DNA of 57,202 nucleotides, from positions 1 to 57,202 of the forward strand of contig CAXPZW010000018.1 in NCBI GenBank assembly GCA_964221845.1, given 5' to 3'. This document shows positions 17,398-25,788 of the stretch, one piece after another (the first letter of the stretch is position 1; each line of letters begins with the position of its first letter). The notes beneath the pieces were generated by a model. The model was not told where the DNA came from, ran no database searches, and worked only from the letters and a program-made list of their open reading frames with translations. This DNA is from CAXPZW01 sp964221845 (GTDB lineage Bacteria; Bacteroidota; Bacteroidia; Flavobacteriales_D; Sanyastnellaceae). A program made the translations under genes and the position numbers.

Positions 17398-17877
17398 TCA
17401 GTCGCAAAGTTCGAGACGCATATGAACATTGGCCAAGTCATACATACATCCCTCGGCCAAAGGGACTTCTTGAAAGCCGAATTTCCCATAAATGTGCAGC
17501 GCACTTTTGAGACTTGAATGCGAATACAACTCGATGCACTTGACCCCTTTGGAGGCGGATAATTGGATCGCGAAGTGCATCAACTGTTGCCCAATGCCTC
17601 GGGATTGGAGCTCCTTGCTCACAGCCATTTTGTTTAACTCGACCACACCTTCACCGGCAGGTGTCAACGCAATGGTAGAAACCACCTCGTCGTTCACCAC
17701 CCCAAAATAGATCTCGCCGCCTTTCTCAAGTACCATCATCTCCGGATTTTCAAGCACCTCCAAATCATACGGTTCAAGGAGCCCATACTCCTCTAGCCAT
17801 GAACGATTCAGACGTAAAAAAGCATCGCGATAGAGCGGAGTAAAAGGGACGATATTCAGGTTGATGTTTGTCAACAT
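17398..17877 (-). CDS. GNAT family N-acetyltransferase
   Basis: This 159-residue protein is a GNAT domain. It shows the motif A strand and loop VELNKMAVSKELQSRGIGQQL, followed by ASKGVKCIELYSHSSLKSALHIYGKFGF, where the YxKxGF end is typical. I took ATG 17877 (MLTNINLNIVPF), which begins the first beta strand; a GTG at 17937 would add 20 residues. The substrate is unknown. The gene stands alone, divergent from the collagen-like gene. Confidence 0.8.
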   Translation of the reverse strand: MLTNINLNIVPFTPLYRDAFLRLNRSWLEEYGLLEPYDLEVLENPEMMVLEKGGEIYFGVVNDEVVSTIALTPAGEGVVELNKMAVSKELQSRGIGQQLMHFAIQLSASKGVKCIELYSHSSLKSALHIYGKFGFQEVPLAEGCMYDLANVHMRLELCD

Positions 17878-18121
17878 CAGCGATACCAATTGAAAATACG
17901 GCTCGAAAGTGTCATTTCTGATCCTCGTTTTGCACACGCTCTAATGGTACTACGTGTTGGGAGTCGGGTGCAAGTTTTATGGGCTGAAGTTCATACAATA
18001 TCTGGTCAGAAGAAAAGGTACACTCAACAACTGAACTTCACTCTTCTTGATTTTTTCCATTCGCAGACCAGTCTTTCTCTTACCTTATACACAACAAGTT
18101 ACCTTCGTCAAAATTTACTGC

Positions 18122-19462
18122 ATGAAACGCCTGGCCAACATACTAAGCGCTCTCTTACTCACCTGTAACGCATGGGCGCAAAGTCCATTTCAATTCAATT
18201 TCCAAGCTGTTGCCCGCAACTTAGCCGGCAATCCCCTAACCAACCAATCTGTCGATTTCAGATTGAGTGTGCTCCAAGGCTCTGTAAATGGACCCGCAGT
18301 TTACATGGAAGAACAAGCCGCTGTCACCAACAATTTTGGTTTGGCCAATCTGCTGGTGGGGTCGGGAGATGCCACAATGGGATCCCTTGCTACGGTAGAA
18401 TGGGAAAATGGACCTTACTTCTTACAGATTGAACTCGACATCCTAAACGGAGAGGGCTATCAATTGATGGGCACCAGCGCGTTGGCAAGTGTTCCATACG
18501 CATTGCACGCAAAAACGAGCGAGCAAGCGGGGCCAATGGGCCCTCAAGGTGAACAAGGGGAAGACGGAAAAGGAATCTTTACAACAATCAGCAATTCAGA
18601 TGGCTCCTTCACGCTTGTATTTACCGATGGTTCGTCCTATACGACCCCGTCATTCATTGGTCCCCAAGGTGAACAAGGACCCGCTGGTGAAACAGGGGCG
18701 ATAGGTCCGCAAGGCGAACAAGGACCTGCAGGTGAACCGGGCGCAACCGGGCCAGCAGGACCACCGGGACCGCAAGGGCTTCAAGGTGAAAATGGCGCCA
18801 TGGGAATAGGCATCATGGATGTCCAAATCGTTGAAGATAGTCTTTGGGTGACATTCACCACAGGCGACATACAAAATGCTGGAAGAGTGGTGCCTGAACT
18901 AGATACAGTTTTCCCCACTGCCACTCATGGTTCATGGACTTGGACTGTTGATCAGCCAAGCTTTACGGTTCCAGCAGGTGTAAACCAAGTGCTTATAGAA
19001 GCGACAGGTACTAAAGGCGGTAATGGCCAAGGAGCGTCTGCCAGTTTTTCAGGAGGAGGTGGAACTTGTTCGGTAGGTGGCGGAAGTGGGGGTTCACCCG
19101 CTTTCTTGAATGCAATGATCATCAACATCTCTTCGGGTGATATCATCTCAATGGAGAATGCTCAAAATGGCCTTAATGGAGCCAGTAGTGCCAGTTGTAG
19201 CTCATGCGGAACCGGCTGCTCATTCTCTTGTACTGGGGATGGAGGAACCAATGGAGAGCATACGCAAATCAAAATCAATGGTGATGACGTGATTGAGTTA
19301 TTCGGTGGCGGAGGAGGCGCTGGAGGAACCGCTGGAACTGGGGGCTGCCAGAGTGGATCTGGGGGCACAGCAGGCACGGTTGGTGTTTTGGAGCCGTGGA
19401 TCATTCAATTGGATTCCGGCACTACCGGTGCTGTTGGCCTAAGCCTAACAATTAGTTGGTGA
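18122..19462 (+). CDS. Secreted collagen-like protein with Gly/Cys-rich C-terminal region
   Basis: This 446-residue protein has a signal peptide (MKRLANILSALLLTCNAWAQ). A globular N-terminal domain common in Bacteroidota surface and tail-fibre-like proteins follows (FQFNFQAVARNLAGNPL to VPYALHAKT). Two short collagen stretches come next: GPMGPQGEQGEDGKG, and a longer run of GXY triplets from about residue 181 (GPQGEQGPAGETG onwards). The rest is beta-rich with long Gly runs (SGGGGTCSVGGGSGG) and a Cys cluster (CSSCGTGCSFSC). No T9SS sorting domain is present. Possible roles are adhesin, fibre or matrix protein. Start 18122 is fixed by the signal peptide. Base composition is lower in G+C than the flanks, in keeping with recent acquisition. 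Confidence 0.75.
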   Translation: MKRLANILSALLLTCNAWAQSPFQFNFQAVARNLAGNPLTNQSVDFRLSVLQGSVNGPAVYMEEQAAVTNNFGLANLLVGSGDATMGSLATVEWENGPYFLQIELDILNGEGYQLMGTSALASVPYALHAKTSEQAGPMGPQGEQGEDGKGIFTTISNSDGSFTLVFTDGSSYTTPSFIGPQGEQGPAGETGAIGPQGEQGPAGEPGATGPAGPPGPQGLQGENGAMGIGIMDVQIVEDSLWVTFTTGDIQNAGRVVPELDTVFPTATHGSWTWTVDQPSFTVPAGVNQVLIEATGTKGGNGQGASASFSGGGGTCSVGGGSGGSPAFLNAMIINISSGDIISMENAQNGLNGASSASCSSCGTGCSFSCTGDGGTNGEHTQIKINGDDVIELFGGGGGAGGTAGTGGCQSGSGGTAGTVGVLEPWIIQLDSGTTGAVGLSLTISW

Positions 19463-19643
19463 AAGATGCCCATGGAATGGGTGTGAACTAAGATGAGCTG
19501 GACCTAGCAATTCCCGCTCTGAACAACGCATGTTTAGCATCGGGCACATACCATCACAAAACGCACAACGCTCCTGTTGATCACAAGATTTTGCCACTTC
19601 TACTTACACGTTCGCTGCTGGCCAAACGAACTGCAAGACACGA

Positions 19644-20336
19644 TCAAAATTCAACGTCCAGCCCCAAAGCCTTACGCAGCTTCTCCAATACCGGGAACTC
19701 CTCGGCCAGCGAATTGTATTTGTCTTTGTCTGAATAGTGCTGCACCTGCGCAGCTTCTTCCTTGACAATGCGCGTATTAAGGGTGATGGCGTGGTTGTTC
19801 AGCGCCTTGCGGATGTAGGTCAGCAGTTGCTCACGCACCTCGTTGATGTACTTGATCTGGTAATCGTTGGTGACAATGAGCTGGATCTCGTGCTCGGCAT
19901 TGACCTGCGGGAGGCGCACGCTCAAGGTGGCGTAGGTGCTGAGGTTGTCTTCGCGCTTGACTACCGCGCAGTAGTTATGCCAAGCTTTGGCAAACTCCTC
20001 GGGCGTGTAAGGGTCACGCGGCAGGTTGGCATCGCCCGGTTTGCCGGCGTCTTCCACCACCTCTTCTTTGGATTCCACGGACTTTGAAGGGTCGTGGTTG
20101 AAGACTTCTTTGAGGCTGACCTGGGTGGCCTTCTCCACCTTGGGGCGGGTGGCCAGCGGTTTGGTGGTCACCTTCCGAGGCGCCTCGCGCAACAACGGAT
20201 TGGTGGACGGCGCAGCGGCTTCAGGGGCCAAAGAGGTCGGGTTGACGGGACTTTTCGCCGGTTGGATAGCTGCTTTGGGAGCAGTGCCACGGGTGGCCTT
20301 GTCAAACGCTGGCGGGACTAAGCGGAAGCGCTGGCC
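19644..20336 (-). CDS. dnaX: DnaX tau-specific C-terminal extension, read by -1 frameshift
   Basis: After a -1 shift at the A-rich slip site this frame stays open for 230 codons from GGC 20336 to the stop at 19644. It begins GQRFRLVPPAFDKATRG, and its end (TPEEFAKAWHNYC, LSVRLPQVNAEHEIQLIV, LEKLRKALGLDVEF) is the C-terminal domain of Bacteroidota DNA polymerase III tau. Joined to the 357 codons upstream it gives a 587-residue tau of normal length. There is no plausible independent start: the first candidate is an in-frame TTG at 20231, in the middle of the linker. The part about 20200-20336 is a Pro/Ala/Lys-rich linker. Confidence 0.75.
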   Translation of the reverse strand, partial: GQRFRLVPPAFDKATRGTAPKAAIQPAKSPVNPTSLAPEAAAPSTNPLLREAPRKVTTKPLATRPKVEKATQVSLKEVFNHDPSKSVESKEEVVEDAGKPGDANLPRDPYTPEEFAKAWHNYCAVVKREDNLSTYATLSVRLPQVNAEHEIQLIVTNDYQIKYINEVREQLLTYIRKALNNHAITLNTRIVKEEAAQVQHYSDKDKYNSLAEEFPVLEKLRKALGLDVEF

Positions 20337-21406
20337 TTTTTTTTTTCAGCGTTGGCCTTCAACGAGCACAGCTGCATTACACACAGCTCCACTAACAAGC
20401 GCTGGTTTTTACTGGCGCGGTAGCCCAGGTCAGAGGTGTTGGTGAGCTCCATGCCGCCCACCAGCCAGTGCAAACCGGTTTGCGCCGATTGCTGTTGGTA
20501 GCGCGCGGCCACGCCTTCACTCACTTCCATGAGCGCAGCAGTTTGCGCGTCTTTGCTGATCATCAGGTTGCGCAGGTGCTCGCCCAATCCAATGATGAAT
20601 TGGTGGCCGTCGAATCCGTTGTTGAACACCTCGTGCAGGAGCATGAGGCTTCCGGGGATGTCTTCAGCCAACGCGGCTTCTACCACTTTGAAGTAGGTCT
20701 CGTGGTCGAGGACGTTGAGGTTGGCGGCCACGGCCGAGTAGGTCAACTCCTTGCCACAGAAGGCCACCAGTTGGTCAAAAATCGAAAGGGCATCGCGCAG
20801 GGCGCCGTCGGCTTTTACAGCGACCAACTGCAGTGCTTCCGGCTCGGCGGTTACGCCTTCTTGCTGGGCAATGTGGGCCAGGTGGCCGCGGATGTCCTTG
20901 ACCTGAATGCGGTTGAAATCAAAGATTTGGCAACGCGACAGGATGGTGGGGATGATCTTGTGCTTCTCGGTGGTGGCCAACACGAAGATGGCGTGCGCCG
21001 GAGGCTCCTCCAGTGTTTTCAGGAACGCGTTGAAGGCGGCCTGCGACAACATGTGGACCTCATCGATGATGTACACCTTGAACTTGCCTTGCTGGGGCGG
21101 GATGCGCACCTGCTCGGTGAGTTGGCGGATGTCCTCCACCGAATTGTTGGAGGCGGCATCAAGCTCAAACACGTTGAAGACCAGCTCCTCTCCTTCGGCT
21201 ACGAACTCGCGGTTGATCTCGCGGGCGAAGATGCGTGCGCAAGTGGTCTTGCCCACCCCACGTGGCCCGCAAAACAGGTACGCCTGAGCGATCTGGTTTT
21301 GGGCAATGGCGTTCTGCAAGGTGTCGGTGATCGACCCTTGGCCTACGACCGTGTCCCAGGTTTGGGGACGGTACTTGCGAGCAGAAACGATGTAATTATC
21401 AGCCAC
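20318..21406 (-). CDS. dnaX: DNA polymerase III subunit gamma (DnaX, short form)
   Basis: The zero frame gives a 362-residue protein starting with GTG 21406 (ADNYIVSARKYRPQTWDTVVGQ). It is the clamp-loader AAA+ ATPase. Walker A is GPRGVGKT, Walker B is YIIDEVHMLS, sensor 1 is VLATTEKHKI, and SRCQIF carries the arginine-finger SRC motif. The expected zinc-module cysteines between Walker A and B are largely absent, as usual in Bacteroidota. The frame ends six codons after the slip site (ASASA-stop). With frameshift the same gene gives tau, which would hold the polymerase and helicase contacts. The start region is divergent from rpsF. Confidence 0.88.
   Translation of the reverse strand: MADNYIVSARKYRPQTWDTVVGQGSITDTLQNAIAQNQIAQAYLFCGPRGVGKTTCARIFAREINREFVAEGEELVFNVFELDAASNNSVEDIRQLTEQVRIPPQQGKFKVYIIDEVHMLSQAAFNAFLKTLEEPPAHAIFVLATTEKHKIIPTILSRCQIFDFNRIQVKDIRGHLAHIAQQEGVTAEPEALQLVAVKADGALRDALSIFDQLVAFCGKELTYSAVAANLNVLDHETYFKVVEAALAEDIPGSLMLLHEVFNNGFDGHQFIIGLGEHLRNLMISKDAQTAALMEVSEGVAARYQQQSAQTGLHWLVGGMELTNTSDLGYRASKNQRLLVELCVMQLCSLKANAEKKKASASA
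20336..20346 (-). promoter_or_regulatory. dnaX slip site, A AAA AAG within a run of ten A
   Basis: On the minus strand the gamma frame reads GAA AAA AAA AAG, so the heptamer A AAA AAG (20342-20336) is in the same phase as the E. coli dnaX slip site. A short hairpin AGCG-CUUC-CGCU follows at once. GAAGG, a possible Shine-Dalgarno-like stimulator, lies about 10-13 nt upstream. The zero-frame stop TAG is at 20320-20318. Confidence 0.65.
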
Positions 21407-21569
21407 AGTTGGTGCGGAATGGGAACTTCAAATATCGGGCTTCCTCCTGCCCCTTCACCCACCGAGTTTTCCACACTGTATCCCCATTCTTGTCCCTTGC
21501 CGGTGTACCACTCAAAACGCCGTGCATTATATAAGCGGCGCACCACTCGGGATTTCAAGAAAGAAACAC

Positions 21570-21577
21570 TATCTTTG
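21570..21577 (+). promoter_or_regulatory. -7 element TATCTTTG for the rpsF operon
   Basis: This is an exact TAnnTTTG match 32 nt before the rpsF ATG, leaving a normal 5' leader for the ribosomal-protein operon. Confidence 0.6.
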
Positions 21578-21609
21578 CCGACCATTTTTACAACCCAATT
21601 TTTGGTCTA

Positions 21610-21972
21610 ATGAACCGATACGAAACTGTTTTCATTTTGACTCCCGTGCTGTCCGATGAGCAGGCAGCGGAAACAGTGGACAAATTCAAAGGTCTGATCA
21701 AAGAGCAAGGTGGCAAGGTGTCTCACACCGAAAACTGGGGGCTGCGCAAGTTGGCGTACCCGATCCAGAAGAAATCCACCGGCTTTTACTACCTGCTTGA
21801 GTTTGACGCTGAAGGAACTGTTGTGCAACCCATGGAAGTGGCCTTCCAACGCGACGAGCGCGTGATCCGCTGGCTCACTACCAAAATGGACAAGCACCAT
21901 GCTGAATACGCTGAAAAGCGTAAAGCCAAGCTCAAGAACAAAAAAGATGCTCCGGCTGAAGCGGCCGAGTAA
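21610..21972 (+). CDS. rpsF: 30S ribosomal protein S6
   Basis: This 120-residue protein has the S6 core MNRYETVFILTPVLSD, the central WGLRKLAYPIQKKSTGFYY and an acidic/lysine-rich tail (KKDAPAEAAE). S6 binds the central domain of 16S rRNA together with S18, which is encoded 28 bp downstream. The start ATG follows TTGGTCTA without a strong Shine-Dalgarno, which is normal in Bacteroidota. It is first in the rpsF-rpsR-rplI operon. Confidence 0.97.
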   Translation: MNRYETVFILTPVLSDEQAAETVDKFKGLIKEQGGKVSHTENWGLRKLAYPIQKKSTGFYYLLEFDAEGTVVQPMEVAFQRDERVIRWLTTKMDKHHAEYAEKRKAKLKNKKDAPAEAAE

Positions 21973-22000
21973 TTCACTCACCAGTTAAAGACCTGAAATC

Positions 22001-22264
22001 ATGGCCAACAACAACGTTCGCTATCTGAACCCGATTCAGATCGACACCAAGCGTGAAAAGTACTGCCGCTTCACCAAAGCTGGCATCAAGTACATCGACT
22101 ACAAGGATCCCGATTACTTGCTGATGCTCTGCAACGAGCAAGGCAAGATCCTTCCTCGTCGTCTGACCGGTACCACCTTGAAGTACCAGCGCAAAGTTTC
22201 TCAAGCTATCAAGAAAGCACGTCACCTGGCGCTTATGCCTTACGTGGCTGACATGCTCAAATAA
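22001..22264 (+). CDS. rpsR: 30S ribosomal protein S18
   Basis: This 87-residue protein shows the S18 signature: KYCRFTKAGIKYIDYKDPDYL, then LPRRLTGTTLKYQRKVSQAIKKARHLAL. It is the partner of S6 on the 30S platform. It lies 28 bp after rpsF and 14 bp before rplI. Confidence 0.97.
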   Translation: MANNNVRYLNPIQIDTKREKYCRFTKAGIKYIDYKDPDYLLMLCNEQGKILPRRLTGTTLKYQRKVSQAIKKARHLALMPYVADMLK

Positions 22265-22278
22265 GGAGGGACCGAACC

Positions 22279-22725
22279 ATGGAAGTAATCCTCAAGCAAG
22301 ACATCGAAAAACTGGGCCACACCGGTGACATTGTTACCGTTCGTCCAGGATACGCACGCAACTTTCTGATTCCTCAGGGCATGGCGGTTACCGCTACCCC
22401 TTCGGCCAAGAAAATGCGTGAAGAAACCATGCGTCAACGCGCACACAAAGATGCTAAGGTCCTCGAAGAAGCGCAGGCACTTGCAAGCAAGCTGGCTGGC
22501 GTAAAGCTGAGCATTGGCGCCAAAGCTGGCGAGAGCGGCAAGATCTTCGGATCGGTGAACACCATCCAGATCGCAGAAGCCCTCACCGCAGCTGGTTTCA
22601 ACATCGAGCGTAAGAACATCCGCATCCAAGAAGACGCGATCAAGCAACTCGGCGCGTACGAGGCTGAAATCGTGATTCACCGCCAGGTGAAGCAAATGGT
22701 TGCGTTTGAAGTGGTAGGCGAATAA
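22279..22725 (+). CDS. rplI: 50S ribosomal protein L9
   Basis: This 148-residue protein has the N-terminal domain MEVILKQDIEKLGHTGDIV with VRPGYARNFLIPQGMA, a long connecting helix, and the C-terminal rRNA-binding domain (GKIFGSVNTIQIAEAL). A clear AAGGAGGG precedes the start by 10 nt, unlike most genes here. The operon ends in the terminator at 22752. Confidence 0.97.
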   Translation: MEVILKQDIEKLGHTGDIVTVRPGYARNFLIPQGMAVTATPSAKKMREETMRQRAHKDAKVLEEAQALASKLAGVKLSIGAKAGESGKIFGSVNTIQIAEALTAAGFNIERKNIRIQEDAIKQLGAYEAEIVIHRQVKQMVAFEVVGE

Positions 22726-22751
22726 GCCGCTACTCCTTAAACGACTGTGAA

Positions 22752-22778
22752 AGGGCTGCCGTTGGCGGCCCTTTTTTT
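22752..22778 (+). terminator. Rho-independent terminator of rpsF-rpsR-rplI
   Basis: The stem AGGGCTGCC / GGCGGCCCT with a GTT loop (one T-G pair) is followed by seven T. It lies 27 bp after the rplI stop. Confidence 0.85.
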
Positions 22779-22875
22779 GTGCTTCAGATGGCGTAAGGTG
22801 GTTTTGGATGGGTGGCTGGCGCCGATTGGTGAGGGCCTGACCTCTTCCCTATTTTGGCGTCCGAATGCCCTGACC

Positions 22876-23613
22876 ATGGAACCGCTGGACAGAAACATCG
22901 ACTTCAACGAAGACCTTCACCCCACGCACGACCCCGCTGCGCCGCCCAAGTATTGGTTTGCCCACACCTTTCAGCAGTACGCCAGCTACCGAGGACGTGC
23001 GGGACGCTTTGAATACTGGAACTTCCAAATGTGGGCGTTGCTGCTGCTATACGTGGGGGCCATGATTGACCTGTTCAGCGGGCTCCACTTTGGCGAATTG
23101 GGTGCCGGCGTGGCCTATTCCTTGATTGCGCTGGGGTTGTTTTTGCCCGGGCTCATGCTGGCCATCCGCCGCATGCAGGACCAAAACAAGTCCGGGTGGT
23201 TTGTACTGGTGTCGCTCATCCCCATCGCCGGCCCCATCTGGTTCTTGGTGTTGACCCTTTTGCCCGGGACCCGGGGCTCAAACGACCATGGTCCGTCCCC
23301 GGAGTCCGAAGTGGCACTGGAAGGCAAGCGCCTAGGGTATGTGGACAACGTATTGATGTGGGCCGTGATTTGGGTCGCCGTCTCGGCGGTCATTTGGGGG
23401 GCCATCCGCCTAACTGGCAACTTCGATTACTACGAGAGCCCCACCTTCGAATTGGCCAATGTCCTCTCGGCGTATGCTTCCGGATTGATGGTGGTGGCCC
23501 TGGGGGCAGTTATGCCAGACAAAACCAAACGCACCGGGTTGATCGTCATCGGCTCGGTGGTGCTGCTCTGGCGGGTCACCGAGGTGTTCATGTGGATCTG
23601 GGAGAGCTTCTAA
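22876..23613 (+). CDS. DUF805 (YhaH-type) membrane protein
   Basis: This 245-residue protein has a soluble N-terminus, then the DUF805 signature YRGRAGRFEYW, membrane segments, AIRRMQDQNKSGW and LLPGTRGSNDHGPSP. Two more hydrophobic segments follow, near 165-190 and 205-235. DUF805 proteins are small inner-membrane proteins of unknown role; the extra C-terminal pair makes this one longer than usual. ATG 22876 precedes the conserved part; an upstream frame from 22747 would run through the terminator. Confidence 0.78.
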   Translation: MEPLDRNIDFNEDLHPTHDPAAPPKYWFAHTFQQYASYRGRAGRFEYWNFQMWALLLLYVGAMIDLFSGLHFGELGAGVAYSLIALGLFLPGLMLAIRRMQDQNKSGWFVLVSLIPIAGPIWFLVLTLLPGTRGSNDHGPSPESEVALEGKRLGYVDNVLMWAVIWVAVSAVIWGAIRLTGNFDYYESPTFELANVLSAYASGLMVVALGAVMPDKTKRTGLIVIGSVVLLWRVTEVFMWIWESF

Positions 23614-23652
23614 ATTGATGCTAAAATAATTAGCAATCGCACCCCGAAATTG

Positions 23653-23660
23653 TACATTCG
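23653..23660 (+). promoter_or_regulatory. -7 element TACATTCG, 6 nt before uvrB
   Basis: This matches TAnnTTTG with one change (C for T at position 7) and is followed by CCTTCT and ATG 23667. The short gap suggests a nearly leaderless transcript. Confidence 0.4.
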
Positions 23661-23666
23661 CCTTCT

Positions 23667-25691
23667 ATGAAGTTTGAGCTGCATTCCGAGTTCTCGCCCA
23701 CCGGCGATCAGCCCGAAGCCATCCGCCAATTGACCGAAGGCATCGAAGAAGGCCTGCCCTTCCAAACCCTGCTCGGGGTTACCGGTTCGGGCAAAACCTT
23801 TTCCATTGCCAACGTGATCCACAACACCCAGCGGCCCACGCTCGTGTTGTCGCACAACAAAACCCTGGCGGCCCAGTTGTACTCTGAGTTCAAGCAATTC
23901 TTCCCTGAAAACAAGGTGGAGTACTTCGTGTCCTACTACGACTACTACCAGCCCGAGGCGTTCATTCCTTCGAGCGGCACCTACATCGAAAAGGACCTCA
24001 GCATCAACGACGAAATCGAAAAGCTGCGTCTGAGCGCCACCTCGGCCCTGATGAGCGGACGCCGCGATGTGATTGTGGTGGCCTCGATTTCCTGCATTTA
24101 TGGTATTGGCAATCCGGTGGAGTTTCACAAGAGCGTGATTCCGGTCAAAAAGGGCCAACTGGTGAGCCGCAACGCCTTCTTGCACCGCTTGGTAGAAAGC
24201 CTCTACAGCCGGGCGAGGGGCGATTTTCAACGCGGGCAATTCCGCGTGCAAGGCGATACGGTAGACGTGTGGCTGGCCTACGCCGATCACGCCGTACGCA
24301 TCACCTTCTGGGGCGATGAGATCGAAGGCATCGAAAGCATCGATCCCAAAACGGGACGCGTACTCCACAGTTTTGACGAGCTCAACATCTACCCCGCCAA
24401 CCTGTTTGTGACCACCAAAGATCTCATGAAGGAGTGCATTTGGGAGATCCAGCAAGACATGGTCAGCCAGTGCACCTTCTTCAACGACGGCGGCAAGTTT
24501 GTGGAGAGCAAACGCCTGGAAGAGCGCACCACCCAAGACCTTGAAATGATGCGCGAATTGGGCTTTTGCTCGGGCATCGAAAACTACTCGCGCTACTTCG
24601 ACCGCCGCGAGCCCGGGCAGCGTCCATTCTGCCTGCTCGACTACTTCCCCGACGACTACCTCACCATCATCGATGAGAGCCACGTGACCGTAGGGCAAGT
24701 GGGCGCCATGTATGGCGGGGACCGCAGCCGCAAAGTCAACTTGGTGGAATACGGATTCCGCTTGCCTTCGGCCATGGACAACCGTCCGCTCAAGTACGAG
24801 GAGTGGGAAACCATGCTACGCCAAACCGTCTTTGTCAGCGCCACCCCTGCCGATTTTGAATTGGAAAAGAGCGAAGGCGTGGTGGTGGAACAGCTCATTC
24901 GCCCCACCGGGCTGTTGGACCCGCCCATTGAGGTACGTCCCACCAAGCACCAGATCGACGACTTGCTGGAGGAGGTACAACTCACCCTCGACCGCAGCGA
25001 GCGCGTGCTGGTCACCACACTCACCAAACGCATGGCCGAAGAGCTCACCAAGTACATGGCCAAACTCGACATCAAGGTCAAGTACATCCACTCCGAGGTC
25101 GACACCCTGGACCGCATTGAGATCCTGCGCGAGTTGCGCGAGGGCATCATCGATGTGCTGGTAGGGGTCAACCTGCTACGCGAAGGGCTGGACTTGCCGG
25201 AGGTATCGCTTGTGGCCGTGCTCGACGCTGACAAGGAAGGCTTCCTGCGTTCCAACCGCTCGCTTACCCAAACCGCCGGCCGCGCCGCACGAAACGTGAA
25301 CGGCAGGGTGATCTTCTACGCTGACACCATCACCGACTCCATGCAACAGACCATGGACGAAACGGCCCGCCGACGCGAGCGTCAGATGGCCTACAACGAA
25401 GCACACGGCATCGTGCCCCAGCAAATCGTCAAGAAAAAGACCACCATCTTCGAGCAAAACGAGCTCATCGACGACCGCCGCAAGGCCTACGCCGGCCCGG
25501 AGTCGCTGAACAAACCGAGCGCCGATCCGGTCATCGCACACATGACCGACGACCAACTCGAACGCGCCATCCGTACCGCCCAGCGCGGCATGGAAAAGGC
25601 TGCCAAGGAACTGGACTTCATCAACGCCGCCCGCCTTCGCGACGAGTGGCAAGCCCTCAAAGTCCAGAAGGAATCCCGGAACCAAGGGTAA
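23667..25691 (+). CDS. uvrB: Excinuclease ABC subunit B
   Basis: This 674-residue protein is full length for UvrB. Walker A is GVTGSGKTFS. The DNA-inserting beta-hairpin YYDYYQPEAFIPSSGTYIEKD is intact, as are the DEAH-like DESHVT, FVSATP and QTAGRAARN of the helicase motifs. A C-terminal UVR domain that contacts UvrC is present (LERAIRTAQRGMEKAAKEL). It verifies damage and loads UvrC in nucleotide excision repair. It stands without uvrA or uvrC in this window, with its own promoter-like word just upstream. Confidence 0.97.
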   Translation: MKFELHSEFSPTGDQPEAIRQLTEGIEEGLPFQTLLGVTGSGKTFSIANVIHNTQRPTLVLSHNKTLAAQLYSEFKQFFPENKVEYFVSYYDYYQPEAFIPSSGTYIEKDLSINDEIEKLRLSATSALMSGRRDVIVVASISCIYGIGNPVEFHKSVIPVKKGQLVSRNAFLHRLVESLYSRARGDFQRGQFRVQGDTVDVWLAYADHAVRITFWGDEIEGIESIDPKTGRVLHSFDELNIYPANLFVTTKDLMKECIWEIQQDMVSQCTFFNDGGKFVESKRLEERTTQDLEMMRELGFCSGIENYSRYFDRREPGQRPFCLLDYFPDDYLTIIDESHVTVGQVGAMYGGDRSRKVNLVEYGFRLPSAMDNRPLKYEEWETMLRQTVFVSATPADFELEKSEGVVVEQLIRPTGLLDPPIEVRPTKHQIDDLLEEVQLTLDRSERVLVTTLTKRMAEELTKYMAKLDIKVKYIHSEVDTLDRIEILRELREGIIDVLVGVNLLREGLDLPEVSLVAVLDADKEGFLRSNRSLTQTAGRAARNVNGRVIFYADTITDSMQQTMDETARRRERQMAYNEAHGIVPQQIVKKKTTIFEQNELIDDRRKAYAGPESLNKPSADPVIAHMTDDQLERAIRTAQRGMEKAAKELDFINAARLRDEWQALKVQKESRNQG

Positions 25692-25788
25692 GCTGTTCAA
25701 ACTTCCGGGTACGCGGCACGCATACTTTCGCCGGTTAGGTGCACCTTGCAGTGTACCAGTCCGGTATGGACTTTGTCTAGGTGTCGTT

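Noticed and set aside
21343..21585. 80-codon minus-strand frame overlapping the dnaX start
   Set aside because: It covers the dnaX start and the rpsF promoter region, has no homology and ends inside dnaX.
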